Source: Candidatus Obscuribacter sp.
GTDB lineage: Bacteria > Cyanobacteriota > Vampirovibrionia > Obscuribacterales > Obscuribacteraceae
DNA length: 64,000 nt
NCBI GenBank assembly: GCA_016718315.1
Contig: JADKDV010000003.1
Span: forward strand, 558,001-622,000
Direction of reading: 5' to 3'
The position numbers and the translations under genes are program-made. Below are positions 53,957 to 62,816 of this stretch, in pieces. The notes under the pieces were generated by a model. It had not been told where the DNA came from and made no database searches. It saw only the letters and a list, made by a program, of their open reading frames with translations. The number at the start of each line of letters is the position of its first letter. Positions within the stretch are counted from its first letter, which is position 1.

Positions 53957-54109
53957 ATGGACAGTAAGAAACAAGAAACAAGGCAGGCGTGTGCGCCTCG
54001 CAACTCACAGCACAAAGATGTGCAAAAGCGCTATCAGCAAGACTTTGATCGTTATCAAAGACAAATCGAAAAGAACCGCGCTGTCGTCAATTCGACTAAA
54101 ATAGCTTAG
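53957..54109 (+). CDS. Small hydrophilic protein, 50 aa
   Basis: ATG 53957 opens a 50-codon frame ending at TAG 54107-54109. The product begins MDSKKQETRQACAPRN and is rich in Gln, Lys and Arg, with the repeated helix-like pattern QKRYQQDFDRYQRQIEKN. It lies 25 bases before the lyase gene, which supports joint transcription. There is no strong ribosome site (AGTAGAA only), and I recognise no family. The 232 bases before it, after the MFS gene, hold no other gene I can support. Confidence 0.45.
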   Translation: MDSKKQETRQACAPRNSQHKDVQKRYQQDFDRYQRQIEKNRAVVNSTKIA

Positions 54110-54134
54110 TCACCCTCACAGAGCGAAAAGAACA

Positions 54135-55643
54135 ATGGCCGGCACCACAGGCAAGAAGGAAAAGGTCGCGGCAAAGGCCATCGACAACTATCTCACTCCC
54201 AGTGGGGGCAGGCGTTGCGACGAAAAAATCGATTGCAACCAGCCGCATTTACCGGAGAGTGTTGATCAGATTCGTAGATTCTGGCTTACGCCAGAAGTCG
54301 AAGAAGCACTCAGGGATCATTGCTTGATCTCTTCTATCGCTCATGTGCGCATGCTCGGCGAGACCGGCATAGTGCCTAAACAAGCAGCCGAATCAGTGGA
54401 AGAGGCGCTAGTTACTATCCTCAAAGAGTGTAACGAAAAACTCTGTTTGCTCACATCTGTAGATGCTGATATCAATCAATCTATTCGCAGAAGATTGAAT
54501 GAGCTAATTGGCGATCTATCAGAAGTGGTCACTATTGCCCGTTCTCCCAATGATCAGATTGCTACCAATATCAGGCTTTATCTGCGGCAGGCAGTAATTG
54601 AGCTGTTTGCCAAAATCCTCAAGATGCGCAGCATTTTGATTACACTGGCTGACCGCGATGTTGGTGCTCCTATGCCCGGACATACGCATATGCAGCCGGC
54701 TTGCGCCATATTGTTGTCGCATTTTTGGATGGCCAATGAAGCCCGTCTGGTGCGTGATTTTGATCGCCTCATTGATTTGTACAAACGCCTCAATCTCTCT
54801 CCACTGGGTGCCAATGCACTGGCTGGCACCAGTAAACCTATTGATAGATTTATGGTGGCCAGCGAGCTGGGCTTTGACGGTCTAGTCGAGAACAGCATTG
54901 ATGCTGTGTCGGATCGTGATTTTGTCATAGAATTTGCTAGCTTTGCCGCCATCTGTGGTGTGCATCTATCGCAATTGGCCTCTGAGCTCTTGCTCTGGTC
55001 AACGCAAGAGTTTGGCTTTGTGCGTTTGCCCAGAGCATTTACAATGCCTAGTCCCAACATGCCGCACAAACGCAATGCTGAGTTGCTCGAAATGCTGCGC
55101 TCTCGTGCCGCTCTATTTAGTGGCAGACTGAGTGAGTTTTTAGGCGAGCTAAAAGGTCTGCCCGTTAGCTATACAGGCGATCTCAAAGAGTGTATGCCTG
55201 GTCTTGTGGATGTAGTCGAAAACCTGCGTTTTGTGGTGGAAGTTGCCGCCACTCTTTTGCCTGCCTTTAAATTTGATCTCAAACGAATGCTTGAACAAGC
55301 TCATGCAGATTTGACCAATGCCTCAATGGCTGTGGATTATTTGGTCGAGCACGGCACTCCTCAGGAGAAGGCCCAAGAAATAGTGGAGAGTCTGGTTGAA
55401 TACAGCCGCAAGCGTCAACGTAAGCTCGGCGATTTGACCCACAGAGAATGGTTGCAGTTTTCACAGTCTTTTGACGAAGATATCTATCAATATCTCCAGG
55501 TGGAAGATTCTGTGGAGGCCCTGACAAGTTTTGGCGGTACTGCCACAACTTCGGTATTGGATGCCCTGGAACGTGCCAGAGCACGGTTCAAGGCGGATCA
55601 GGAGCGGTTACCGGCCCTGGCAAAAGCGGCAATCCAAATATAA
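54135..55643 (+). CDS. Argininosuccinate-lyase-like enzyme with altered signatures
   Basis: A 502-residue member of the fumarase/aspartase superfamily, closest by eye to ArgH. PMPGHTHMQPACAILLSH (about 179-196), LSPLGANALAGTSKPIDR and NSIDAVSDRDFVIEF are shared. Several ArgH hallmarks differ: HTGRSRND is VTIARSPND (131-140, with Pro for Arg); the catalytic-loop signature GSSxMPxKKNPD is MPSPNMPHKRNAE (304-316); and the NKDxQEDKEGL stretch reads TGDLKECMPGL. The N-terminus has 45 extra residues. True argininosuccinate cleavage is therefore uncertain; a related lyase acting on another succinyl adduct is possible. No argG adjoins. Confidence 0.75.
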   Translation: MAGTTGKKEKVAAKAIDNYLTPSGGRRCDEKIDCNQPHLPESVDQIRRFWLTPEVEEALRDHCLISSIAHVRMLGETGIVPKQAAESVEEALVTILKECNEKLCLLTSVDADINQSIRRRLNELIGDLSEVVTIARSPNDQIATNIRLYLRQAVIELFAKILKMRSILITLADRDVGAPMPGHTHMQPACAILLSHFWMANEARLVRDFDRLIDLYKRLNLSPLGANALAGTSKPIDRFMVASELGFDGLVENSIDAVSDRDFVIEFASFAAICGVHLSQLASELLLWSTQEFGFVRLPRAFTMPSPNMPHKRNAELLEMLRSRAALFSGRLSEFLGELKGLPVSYTGDLKECMPGLVDVVENLRFVVEVAATLLPAFKFDLKRMLEQAHADLTNASMAVDYLVEHGTPQEKAQEIVESLVEYSRKRQRKLGDLTHREWLQFSQSFDEDIYQYLQVEDSVEALTSFGGTATTSVLDALERARARFKADQERLPALAKAAIQI

Positions 55644-55750
55644 GAACTCTTAAATAAGTGCTTTTATTGTCGCAATCGCGGCAGGCATGGTTGTAGAGTG
55701 GTAACCCTGTATCACCGGATACAAGTTAGTTGGCGTCAGGGAGTTTTTAC

Positions 55751-56845
55751 ATGAAGGCAATGGTTCTGGCAGCAGGTGTTGGCTCAAGGCTCGATCCCCT
55801 AACAGCTCAGGTCCCTAAACCGCTCGTACCGGTAGCCAATGTGCCTGTAATGGAGCACATTCTCGCTTTGCTCAAGCATCATGGTATCGAAGAAGTAATT
55901 GCCAATTTGCATTACTTGCCCGAAAAACTTACTGAATATTTTGAAGGTCATAGAGAATCCGGTACCAAGCTACAGTTTAGATTAGAAGAAAAACTGACTG
56001 GTGATGCTGGCGGTGTGAGATTTTGTCGTGACTTTTTGGATGGCGATACATTTGTGGTTTTGATGGGCGATTTGCTCACTGACGCTGACCTTACCGAAGT
56101 AATCAAACAGCACAAACGCAAAGGCGCGCTTGCTACTATTGGTCTTAAACAAGTCGAAAATGTCAGTCATTTTGGCGTTGCTTTGCTTGACGAAAATGGC
56201 TTTATCAAAGGCTTCCAAGAAAAACCTAAACAAGAAGAAGCGCTCAGCAATCTGGCATCTACCGGCATTTATATACTTGAGCCAGAAGTCTTCAATCATA
56301 TCCCTGCTACTGGTGACTATGGTTTTGGTCGGCAGTTATTTCCGCGTTTAGTGGAGCTTGGCCTGCCTGTACTGGGCGTAGAGATTGGCTCGTACTGGTC
56401 AGATGTCGGTACCATTGAGCAATATTTCCGCTCTAACTTTGATTTGCTTAAAGAGCGCATGAAGACTTATCTACCAGGCTACAAAAAAGTGGTCTATGGC
56501 TATCACAACGTTTTTGTTGCGCATGGCGCCAAAATCGCTAGCAGTACTGCTTTTGATGGCAATGTTATGGTCGGCAAAAATGCCATCATCGAAGATGGTG
56601 TCACACTCTCCGGCAATGTCATCATTGGCGATAACTGTGTGGTGGGCTCAGGTAGTAACCTCACCGATGTCATTTTGTGGCATGACATGACTATCAAAGC
56701 AAACAGTAATCTGGTCAATACTATTGTCACTGCCGCTGGTGAGACCAAAGTTAACTATCAAAGTCAGATTGGCTCTGGCAGACGTACTCATAGTACCTCA
56801 GTAACACAAACGCAGGCCCTGCTTGGAGCAGGCACCTGCGTTTGA
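55751..56845 (+). CDS. Sugar-1-phosphate nucleotidyltransferase (GMP/UDP/dTDP-sugar pyrophosphorylase type)
   Basis: The start at ATG 55751 has CAGGGAG seven bases upstream, giving 364 residues. The N-terminal Rossmann-like domain shows MKAMVLAAGVGSRLDPLTAQVPKPLVPVANVPVMEHI, the nucleotide-binding signature GxGxRLxPLT...PKPL. TFVVLMGDLLTD carries the metal-binding Asp. The C-terminal part (about 250-345) is a left-handed beta-helix of hexapeptides (AIIEDGVTLSGNVIIGDNCVVG). This layout is that of mannose-1-phosphate guanylyltransferase-like proteins, but the exact sugar is not readable. It would supply an activated sugar for envelope polymers. Confidence 0.88.
   Translation: MKAMVLAAGVGSRLDPLTAQVPKPLVPVANVPVMEHILALLKHHGIEEVIANLHYLPEKLTEYFEGHRESGTKLQFRLEEKLTGDAGGVRFCRDFLDGDTFVVLMGDLLTDADLTEVIKQHKRKGALATIGLKQVENVSHFGVALLDENGFIKGFQEKPKQEEALSNLASTGIYILEPEVFNHIPATGDYGFGRQLFPRLVELGLPVLGVEIGSYWSDVGTIEQYFRSNFDLLKERMKTYLPGYKKVVYGYHNVFVAHGAKIASSTAFDGNVMVGKNAIIEDGVTLSGNVIIGDNCVVGSGSNLTDVILWHDMTIKANSNLVNTIVTAAGETKVNYQSQIGSGRRTHSTSVTQTQALLGAGTCV
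56808..56843 (+). terminator. Hairpin overlapping the nucleotidyltransferase stop
   Basis: AAACGCAGG (56808-56816) pairs with CCTGCGTTT (56835-56843), with an inner CCTGC/GCAGG pair. Only three T follow, so it is a weak terminator or an mRNA 3'-end structure. It is unusual in lying inside the coding end. Confidence 0.45.
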
Positions 56846-56889
56846 AAATTACGCCAGCCAAAAACTGCAACTACCGGTAGTACTATTTA

Positions 56890-57162
56890 TTACCTGCAGT
56901 TTGTTGCTACATCCGGCGACCGACTGCGCGTGGTCCCTTTTGTTGGCGCAGCTACAGCCACTTCTTGCTCTTTGTCAGAGAGCTGGGCAGCTTTCCAGAT
57001 TTCCATCCAGAGCCAATAATGAAAAGGATTGAGAGTCTCAGCGCTTGTGGTCTCGACTGGCTCTAAGAGTGCCAGCCATTTGTGCGGGTTAGGAAATCTC
57101 TTGGCCAGGCTGTAGCAATCTGCCATCCAGAGAACCTGATCTGTCGATTGTTTAGTGGCCAT
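56890..57162 (-). CDS. Small hypothetical protein, 90 aa
   Basis: ATG 57162 is chosen over an upstream start at 57225 because GAGGA lies eight bases before it. The product begins MATKQSTDQVLWMADCYSLAKR and contains LNPFHYWLWMEIWKAAQL, a Trp-rich helix, then a Lys/Thr/Arg-rich tail. There is no signal peptide, and I recognise no family. It converges on the nucleotidyltransferase gene and stands upstream of nothing in its direction, so its function is open. Confidence 0.5.
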   Translation of the reverse strand: MATKQSTDQVLWMADCYSLAKRFPNPHKWLALLEPVETTSAETLNPFHYWLWMEIWKAAQLSDKEQEVAVAAPTKGTTRSRSPDVATNCR

Positions 57163-57319
57163 TGTCCCATCCTCTAGGATTTTGCTTTTAGGAATTTGCT
57201 TTTTGAATTTTGCAAGGATAACCAACTCACCCCTACAGGTACTTAATACCCAAGTTGAGCGCCGATAAAACTACAAAATTGCATTTTGCAGCAGGTCCAT
57301 TGAGTGATGTTGCAAAAAG

Positions 57320-57685
57320 TTAGCCTGGCGGCCAGTCTAAAGCGCGCCCACCTAGCAAGTGTATATGCAGGTGACCCACTGATTGTCCGCCATCGGGACC
57401 AGTATTGACTATCAGTCTAAAACCTTTATCGGGAGCCGAAAGTTTTTCTCTTTCAGCAATCAGGCAGGCCTTTTGAAAAAGTTCTCCTAACAAATCTTTG
57501 TCATTGACGAGAGCTATGTTTTGTTTGTGCTCGCGTGGAATAACAAGAATATGAGTGGGTGCCTGCGGGTTAATATCTTGGATTGCAAAGCAATTTTTGT
57601 CTTGATAAACAAAGGCGGCTTTCATTTCCCCCTGGCTGATTTTGCAAAAAAGGCAGTTTTGCTCTGAATTGTCTTGAGTGCTCAT
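57320..57685 (-). CDS. HIT-family nucleotide hydrolase (HinT-like)
   Basis: A 121-residue histidine-triad protein. CLFCKISQGEMKAAFVYQDKNCFAIQDINPQAPTHILVIPREH (read in pieces, about 11-53) is the standard HinT opening. SVGHLHIHLLGG near the C-terminus holds the HxHxH triad with the catalytic central His, and the end GRALDWPPG is diagnostic of the HinT/PKCI branch. The two CxxC cysteines at the start may bind zinc. It hydrolyses nucleoside phosphoramidates or acyl-AMP. It is divergent from the diguanylate cyclase gene. Confidence 0.95.
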   Translation of the reverse strand: MSTQDNSEQNCLFCKISQGEMKAAFVYQDKNCFAIQDINPQAPTHILVIPREHKQNIALVNDKDLLGELFQKACLIAEREKLSAPDKGFRLIVNTGPDGGQSVGHLHIHLLGGRALDWPPG

Positions 57686-57811
57686 CTATAACCCTCTGAA
57701 GTCCGAGCCTATATGATAGGGCAGTGATCATCTAAAGAATTTTGCGCTAACGATCAATTTAGACAATCAGCGGTTTATTCTTTATCGTCTACTTAAGGGG
57801 TACTGTGCGCG

Positions 57812-59485
57812 ATGACAAGCGAATCCAATATACTTCCGAGATTTTTGCAACTGCAAAAGGGCTTGTTTGCCTCTTTGAAGTTGAAAGAAGTACTGGACTC
57901 ATCCATAACACTTTTTGCAGAGATGGCGGGGGGCGCTAAAGTTGCCGTGTTTTTGTGCGACAACGAAAGTACCTGCTTTAAGCTTATGGCAGCCAAAGGC
58001 TACAGTGATGGCTCTCTCGACCAGCTCAAAGTAGTCCCCTTTGCTCTCGATAGTCTGCTCAAACAAGTCCATCAAAAGCGCGGTCCAATAGCCTGTCCCG
58101 ATGCCGCCAGTGCCCCTGACTTTTCGGCCACAGTGATGCGGCGCGAGGCCAGTCAGGGTCAAATCGCGCTACCCCTGGTCTCAGCTAATTTGCTTGTCGG
58201 GGCTGTTCTTCTAGAAGTAAACAATGCCCAGTTGCTTACTTTTGTGGACTTTCTCAAAGAAGTGTCAGATCTCGTTGCCACTGCTATTTCTAATAGCATT
58301 TTGTTTGGTCGCTCCGAATACGAAAGAGAGCGTCTCAGTACTTTATATAAAACCAGCTGTGCTCTTAATAGCAGTGCTCTGGAAATGGGTCAGGTCTTAA
58401 AAATCGCGGCGGATACTGCCCTTGTCCTGGGCAACACCCCAACTTGTGCCATCCTTTTATTAGATCAAGATCAGTCTAGTTTTCAGCTTGCTGCCTTTAA
58501 GGGGCTGGATGCTACTAGCTTGAGCGAGTTTGAAATGTCTTACAGCAAGTCTATTGCTGGTAGCTGCTTGCGCTCCAATCAAACCGAAATGTATGGAGAT
58601 GGTCAAAGGGAGCCATTTGGCATGCCTCGTTCGATTAATGGACGTCCTTTTGCTACGGTCCTGGCTATTCCCCTGCGCCACGCTGAGCGCAAAATCGGCG
58701 TTTTAGAAGTGTTTTCAACTGAGTCCCGGGCTTTTCACCGTGAACATATCGATTTGCTTGAGTCGCTTTCTTCGCAGGTTTCTACTGCTCTCAATATTGC
58801 CTTGAGTCATGAGTCTTCAGCCACAAGTTCGGTGCAAGATGCCCATACCGGGCTGGCTAACCGTGTCCATTTTGAGTCTTTGCTGGTTAAGGAGCTGGAG
58901 CGCTCCAGTCGCCATAGCCATGAGCTTTCACTTTTGCTGGTCGATATTGACCATCTCTCGCAAATAAATGAAATGCTGGGTCAGATGAAAGGTGATGATG
59001 CCATCAAGCATGTCGCCAACACAATTAGAGCGGCTCTCAGGGACATTGATGTGCCTTCTCGCTATGGCGGCGAGGAATTTGCCATAATGCTGCCCGAAAC
59101 AGCCCGCGCTAACGCTACAGAAGTGGCTGAGAGATTGCGTGCCACTTTGAGGCAAACGCCTGCCCCCGGTATTGGTTTAATTACAGTTTCAATTGGCGTG
59201 GCCTCTTTTCCTGGCAATGCTGACAACGCTAATGGTTTGATCCATGATGCCGAACAAGCCTTAAATGTGGCGAAGTATGAAGGACGCGACAGAGTGCGCA
59301 CGGCCTTGACTGGTAGTTTTGCCGAAGGCGGTGACCTGTCCTGGGAAGATCTGGCCAGCAAAGCCAAAATGACCGTTATTTCTGAACGGCAGGCGCGTTT
59401 GCAGAGTCGTCTCACTGCCACCCCTGAATACGCCACCTGGCTGGCTAAGCCCGGATCACTGGTGGGTAAGAAAAAGGGCGGTTAG
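57812..59485 (+). CDS. GAF-GAF-GGDEF diguanylate cyclase
   Basis: A 557-residue soluble signalling protein. Two GAF-like sensor domains (about 20-160 and 175-330) precede a GGDEF domain (about 340-500). The active-site motif is GGEEF (419-423), an accepted active variant. The product-inhibition I-site RxxD is present as RDID (410-413), five residues before it. The metal and substrate region reads VDIDHLSQINEMLGQMKGDD, with Leu and Ser where Phe and Lys are usual. It should make cyclic di-GMP in response to a GAF ligand. No membrane segment is seen. The C-terminal ~55 residues are a basic tail of unknown role. Confidence 0.9.
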   Translation: MTSESNILPRFLQLQKGLFASLKLKEVLDSSITLFAEMAGGAKVAVFLCDNESTCFKLMAAKGYSDGSLDQLKVVPFALDSLLKQVHQKRGPIACPDAASAPDFSATVMRREASQGQIALPLVSANLLVGAVLLEVNNAQLLTFVDFLKEVSDLVATAISNSILFGRSEYERERLSTLYKTSCALNSSALEMGQVLKIAADTALVLGNTPTCAILLLDQDQSSFQLAAFKGLDATSLSEFEMSYSKSIAGSCLRSNQTEMYGDGQREPFGMPRSINGRPFATVLAIPLRHAERKIGVLEVFSTESRAFHREHIDLLESLSSQVSTALNIALSHESSATSSVQDAHTGLANRVHFESLLVKELERSSRHSHELSLLLVDIDHLSQINEMLGQMKGDDAIKHVANTIRAALRDIDVPSRYGGEEFAIMLPETARANATEVAERLRATLRQTPAPGIGLITVSIGVASFPGNADNANGLIHDAEQALNVAKYEGRDRVRTALTGSFAEGGDLSWEDLASKAKMTVISERQARLQSRLTATPEYATWLAKPGSLVGKKKGG

Positions 59486-59673
59486 GGAGCATAGCCTGAC
59501 CCACTCCTGCCAACCCAATTCTTAAAAAAATGCCAAAAGCTAGAGCTGGCTTCCGTTTGCTCTATACACTTTGCTATGTGGACAACAGTTGGACGCAATC
59601 TTTGCGCCCGGTTGGTCTGGTCCATAGATATTTACGTTAATTGCGAAGTGATTCGTAATAGGAGGATAGAACC

Positions 59674-59985
59674 TTGGCTACTGCATCTGCATCTAAGCTT
59701 CAACTTAAGCCATTGGCTGATCGGGTTGTTGTCAAGAAGCTCGACGCCGAAGATAAAACAGCGGGTGGTATCGTTCTTCCCGACACCGCCAAAGAAAAGC
59801 CTCAACAAGGTGAAGTCTTGGCAGTTGGCGCAGGACGTCTTGATGAGAAAGGTACTCGTCAACCGCTCGAAGTTAAAGTCGGCGACAAAGTACTTTTTGC
59901 AAAGTATTCCGGCACTGAAGTCAAATTCGAAGGCACTGAGTACTTGATCCTCGCCGAAAAAGACATCCTGGCTGTAATCGGCTAA
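59674..59985 (+). CDS. groES: Co-chaperonin GroES
   Basis: A 103-residue subunit starting at TTG 59674, fixed by AGGAGG about nine bases upstream. KLQLKPLADRVVVKKLDAEDKTAGGIVLPDTAKEKPQQG (read in pieces) contains the mobile loop with GGIVLPD that contacts GroEL. GDKVLFAKYSGTEVKFEGTEYLILAEKDILAVIG closes the beta-barrel. It has a slightly longer N-terminus than E. coli GroES. It precedes groEL by 71 bases. No CIRCE operator is visible upstream. Confidence 0.97.
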   Translation: MATASASKLQLKPLADRVVVKKLDAEDKTAGGIVLPDTAKEKPQQGEVLAVGAGRLDEKGTRQPLEVKVGDKVLFAKYSGTEVKFEGTEYLILAEKDILAVIG

Positions 59986-60056
59986 TAGCTCGATTCTTTT
60001 AAATTGTTGAAAACGGTTTTTAGATAACGCATTCATTCAGGAGAAACTGAAAAAAT

Positions 60057-61685
60057 ATGGCTAAACAAATTGTATACAGCGAAGTGGCACGTCGCGCTCT
60101 AGAGCGTGGTCTTGACCATGTTGCTAACACAGTTAAACTGACACTCGGACCTGCTGGTCGCAACGTAGTGCTCGAAAAGAAATTTGGCGCACCTCAGATC
60201 ATCAATGACGGTGTCAGCATCGCCAAAGAAATCGAACTCGAAGATCGTCTCGAAAACGCTGGCGCACAACTCATTCGTGAAGTTTGCTCCAGAACCAACG
60301 ACAACGCTGGCGACGGCACCACAACAGCTGCTGTACTGGCTCAAGCAATGGTCAAAGAAGGCTTGAGAAACGTAGCTGCTGGCGCTAACCCAATGGTTCT
60401 CCGCCGCGGTATTCAGAAGGCTGCTGAACAAGCAGTTGCTGAAATCAAAAGAATTGCCAAGCCAGTCGAAGGCAAAGTAGAAATCACTCAAGTAGCAACC
60501 ATCTCTGCTGGCAACGATGAAGAAACCGGCAAGATTATTGCTGATGCTATGGAGAAAGTTGGCAAAGACGGCGTTATCACCGTTGAAGAATCCAAATCTC
60601 TCAGCACCGAATTGGAAGTAGTCGAAGGCATGCAATTCGACAAAGGCTTTGTTTCCGCTTACTTCGTCACCGATGGCGAAAAAATGGAATCAGTACTCGA
60701 TGAGCCTTACATCCTCTGCATCGACAAGAAAGTCAATCTTCTTGCTGACCTCGTGCCAGTACTCGAAAAAGTAGCTCGCGCTGGACGTCCTTTCATGCTC
60801 ATCGCTGAAGATGTCGAAGGCGAAGCTCTCGCTACCCTGGTAGTCAACCACCTGCGTAAAGTACTTCCTTGCTGCGCAGTCAAAGCTCCTGGCTTTGGCG
60901 ATCGTCGCAAAGAAATGCTCAAAGACATCGCAGTTTTGACCGGTGGACAAGTTGTTTCTGAAGAAGCTGGCACCAAGCTCGAAAACGTAACAGTTGAAAT
61001 GCTCGGTAAAGCTCGTCAAGTCAGAGTCAACAAAGACAAGACCACAATCGTTGCTGGCAACGAAACCAAAGCTGAAGTAGAAAAGCGTATCGCTATCATC
61101 AAACGTCAAATCGAAGAATCAGATAGCGAATTCGACAAAGAAAAACTGCAAGAGCGTCTGGCCAAACTGGCTGGCGGTGTTGCTGTAATCAAAGTCGGCG
61201 CTGCTACCGAAACCGAACTCAAAGATCGCAAACTGCGCTTTGAAGATGCTCTTAACGCCACCCGCGCAGCCGTTGAAGAAGGCTACGTACCAGGCGGCGG
61301 TACAGCTCTCCTCAATATCTCCAAGAAGCTTGAAAAAGAAAAAGAAAAGCTCCATGGCGATGAGCGCACTGGTTTTGAAATCGTCGTTAAGTCCTTCGAA
61401 GCTCCTGTCCGTCAAATCGCTGACAACGCTGGCTTGCCTGGTGAAGTAGTGGTTGAGCGTGTCAAAGAGCAAAAAGAAGGCATCGGCTTCAACGCCATGA
61501 CCTTTGAATATGTTGATATGGCTAAAGCCGGTATCATCGACCCTGCTAAGGTAGAGCGCTGCGCTATCCAAAACGCTGCTTCTATCGCTGCAATGTTCCT
61601 GACCACCGAGGCCCTCGTAGTTGATGTGCCCGATGAGAAGAAACACTCCGGTATGCCTCAAGGCGCCGGCATGGGTGAATTCTAA
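60057..61685 (+). CDS. groEL: Chaperonin GroEL
   Basis: A 542-residue chaperonin. Diagnostic segments are VKLTLGPAGRNVVLEKKFGAP, the ATPase motif SRTNDNAGDGTTTAAVLAQ with the catalytic Asp, TISAGNDEETGKIIADAMEKVGKDGVITVEE, and the apical-domain substrate region. The C-terminus ends HSGMPQGAGMGEF instead of the long GGM repeat, as in several non-proteobacterial GroELs. Codon choice looks more uniform than in the neighbours, fitting high expression. GGAG lies about ten bases before the ATG. A very strong terminator follows the stop. Confidence 0.98.
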   Translation: MAKQIVYSEVARRALERGLDHVANTVKLTLGPAGRNVVLEKKFGAPQIINDGVSIAKEIELEDRLENAGAQLIREVCSRTNDNAGDGTTTAAVLAQAMVKEGLRNVAAGANPMVLRRGIQKAAEQAVAEIKRIAKPVEGKVEITQVATISAGNDEETGKIIADAMEKVGKDGVITVEESKSLSTELEVVEGMQFDKGFVSAYFVTDGEKMESVLDEPYILCIDKKVNLLADLVPVLEKVARAGRPFMLIAEDVEGEALATLVVNHLRKVLPCCAVKAPGFGDRRKEMLKDIAVLTGGQVVSEEAGTKLENVTVEMLGKARQVRVNKDKTTIVAGNETKAEVEKRIAIIKRQIEESDSEFDKEKLQERLAKLAGGVAVIKVGAATETELKDRKLRFEDALNATRAAVEEGYVPGGGTALLNISKKLEKEKEKLHGDERTGFEIVVKSFEAPVRQIADNAGLPGEVVVERVKEQKEGIGFNAMTFEYVDMAKAGIIDPAKVERCAIQNAASIAAMFLTTEALVVDVPDEKKHSGMPQGAGMGEF

Positions 61686-61715
61686 ATCGTCTAAATAAGA
61701 CATTTAGAGAGATTA

Positions 61716-61758
61716 AAAAGCATGAGGCGAGGACCTGAGTCCTCGCCTCGCTTTTTTT
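61716..61758 (+). terminator. Rho-independent terminator of groES-groEL
   Basis: GAGGCGAGGAC (61724-61734), loop CTGA and GTCCTCGCCTC (61739-61749) form an 11-bp perfect GC-rich stem, followed by GC and seven T. Confidence 0.95.
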
Positions 61759-61943
61759 ATTAGCAGGGAATTTGGAGAATGTCTCTGTCACCACTTCGTT
61801 TTTGATTTGTACTCTGCGGATCGCCGCATGTGCCGTAGTGGAGGACTTAGATTCTTTCCGTGCTGCCAATACAATTATCTTAGTAGTCAGGTGCTATTTG
61901 CGCATTGGGTGCTACCCCTTATCTTTTATTGAGCTAACCCCAA

Positions 61944-62816
61944 TTGACTAAAAGTGCCAGTACTTGGTCATATCCGTTGTATATGCGATCTGACAAAACT
62001 GGACAATTGTGGGAATGTAGTAAATGCCTGTCAGTGCGGAGTCAGTTTTTGTCCAGATCACTATCACTATTGAGTCTTTTGTCTCTGGTCATTGCAGCCT
62101 GGGCTTATAGTCCAGCTTTTGCCGACGGACTCTTTAAAGGTGGACTTTTTGATATTGATGCCGTTGGTGATACCAAAGCCGCCGCTGCCGATGCCCAGGA
62201 AGAAAAAGAAAAGCAGCAGGCAGCTCAAACAGCTCTCGATTTAAAACGTAAAGCGCAATACAGATTTGATTCTGCCGATCAGTATTTGTTTTTGCAGATG
62301 CAAAAAATCTCTGAGTGGCTCGACAATTATGTCGTCATGAATCACCGTTTTCCCGAGCAAGTAGTAGGCGGTCAGGATGCCTACAATCTCACTTTTGGTC
62401 AGGGTGATGAGCTTACTTTTGCCTTGCAAGAAATGAGTCTGCTTATTCCCAATAACCCTTATGGATCGGGCACCATTTATGCTCAGCCCGGTACTGATGT
62501 CAATCCACTGCTGCAAGTCGAGGATGGCCAGCCCGCCATACAAGCTCCCAGTGATGGCATGCAGACTCACAATCGTATCGTAGTCAGTTATGATGGCGCA
62601 CTCAATACCGCCGATTTAAACAGTCTTACTGAGCACCCGCCTGATGAATGGCGAGGCAGTCCGGGCACCATCGGTATAGTCACAGACAATCTCTACCATT
62701 TCATCATCTGGGGCGCAGGTCGCGACGGCAAGCCTATCCGTGATCCTTATACCGGCAATGCTCGTCTGGTCATAGGTAACTATGTCACCTGGGATCAGCC
62801 GCCCTTGCAGCCTTGA
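61944..62816 (+). CDS. Exported hypothetical protein, 290 aa
   Basis: The frame opens at TTG 61944; ATG 61983 is an alternative and neither has a clear ribosome site. A hydrophobic segment (LLSLLSLVIAAWAYSPAFADG, about 42-62) ends like a signal peptide, so the mature part is probably exported. A charged Ala/Glu/Lys/Gln segment (about 73-95) is followed by a globular domain with FALQEMSLLIPNNPYGSGTIYAQPG and FIIWGAGRDGKPIRDPYTGNARLVIGN. Prepilin-like helix features are not evident. I recognise no family. It meets the convergent next gene with no gap. Confidence 0.65.
   Translation: MTKSASTWSYPLYMRSDKTGQLWECSKCLSVRSQFLSRSLSLLSLLSLVIAAWAYSPAFADGLFKGGLFDIDAVGDTKAAAADAQEEKEKQQAAQTALDLKRKAQYRFDSADQYLFLQMQKISEWLDNYVVMNHRFPEQVVGGQDAYNLTFGQGDELTFALQEMSLLIPNNPYGSGTIYAQPGTDVNPLLQVEDGQPAIQAPSDGMQTHNRIVVSYDGALNTADLNSLTEHPPDEWRGSPGTIGIVTDNLYHFIIWGAGRDGKPIRDPYTGNARLVIGNYVTWDQPPLQP

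Noticed and set aside
59486..59673. CIRCE operator before groES
   Set aside because: No TTAGCACTC-N9-GAGTGCTAA inverted repeat, even relaxed, is visible.
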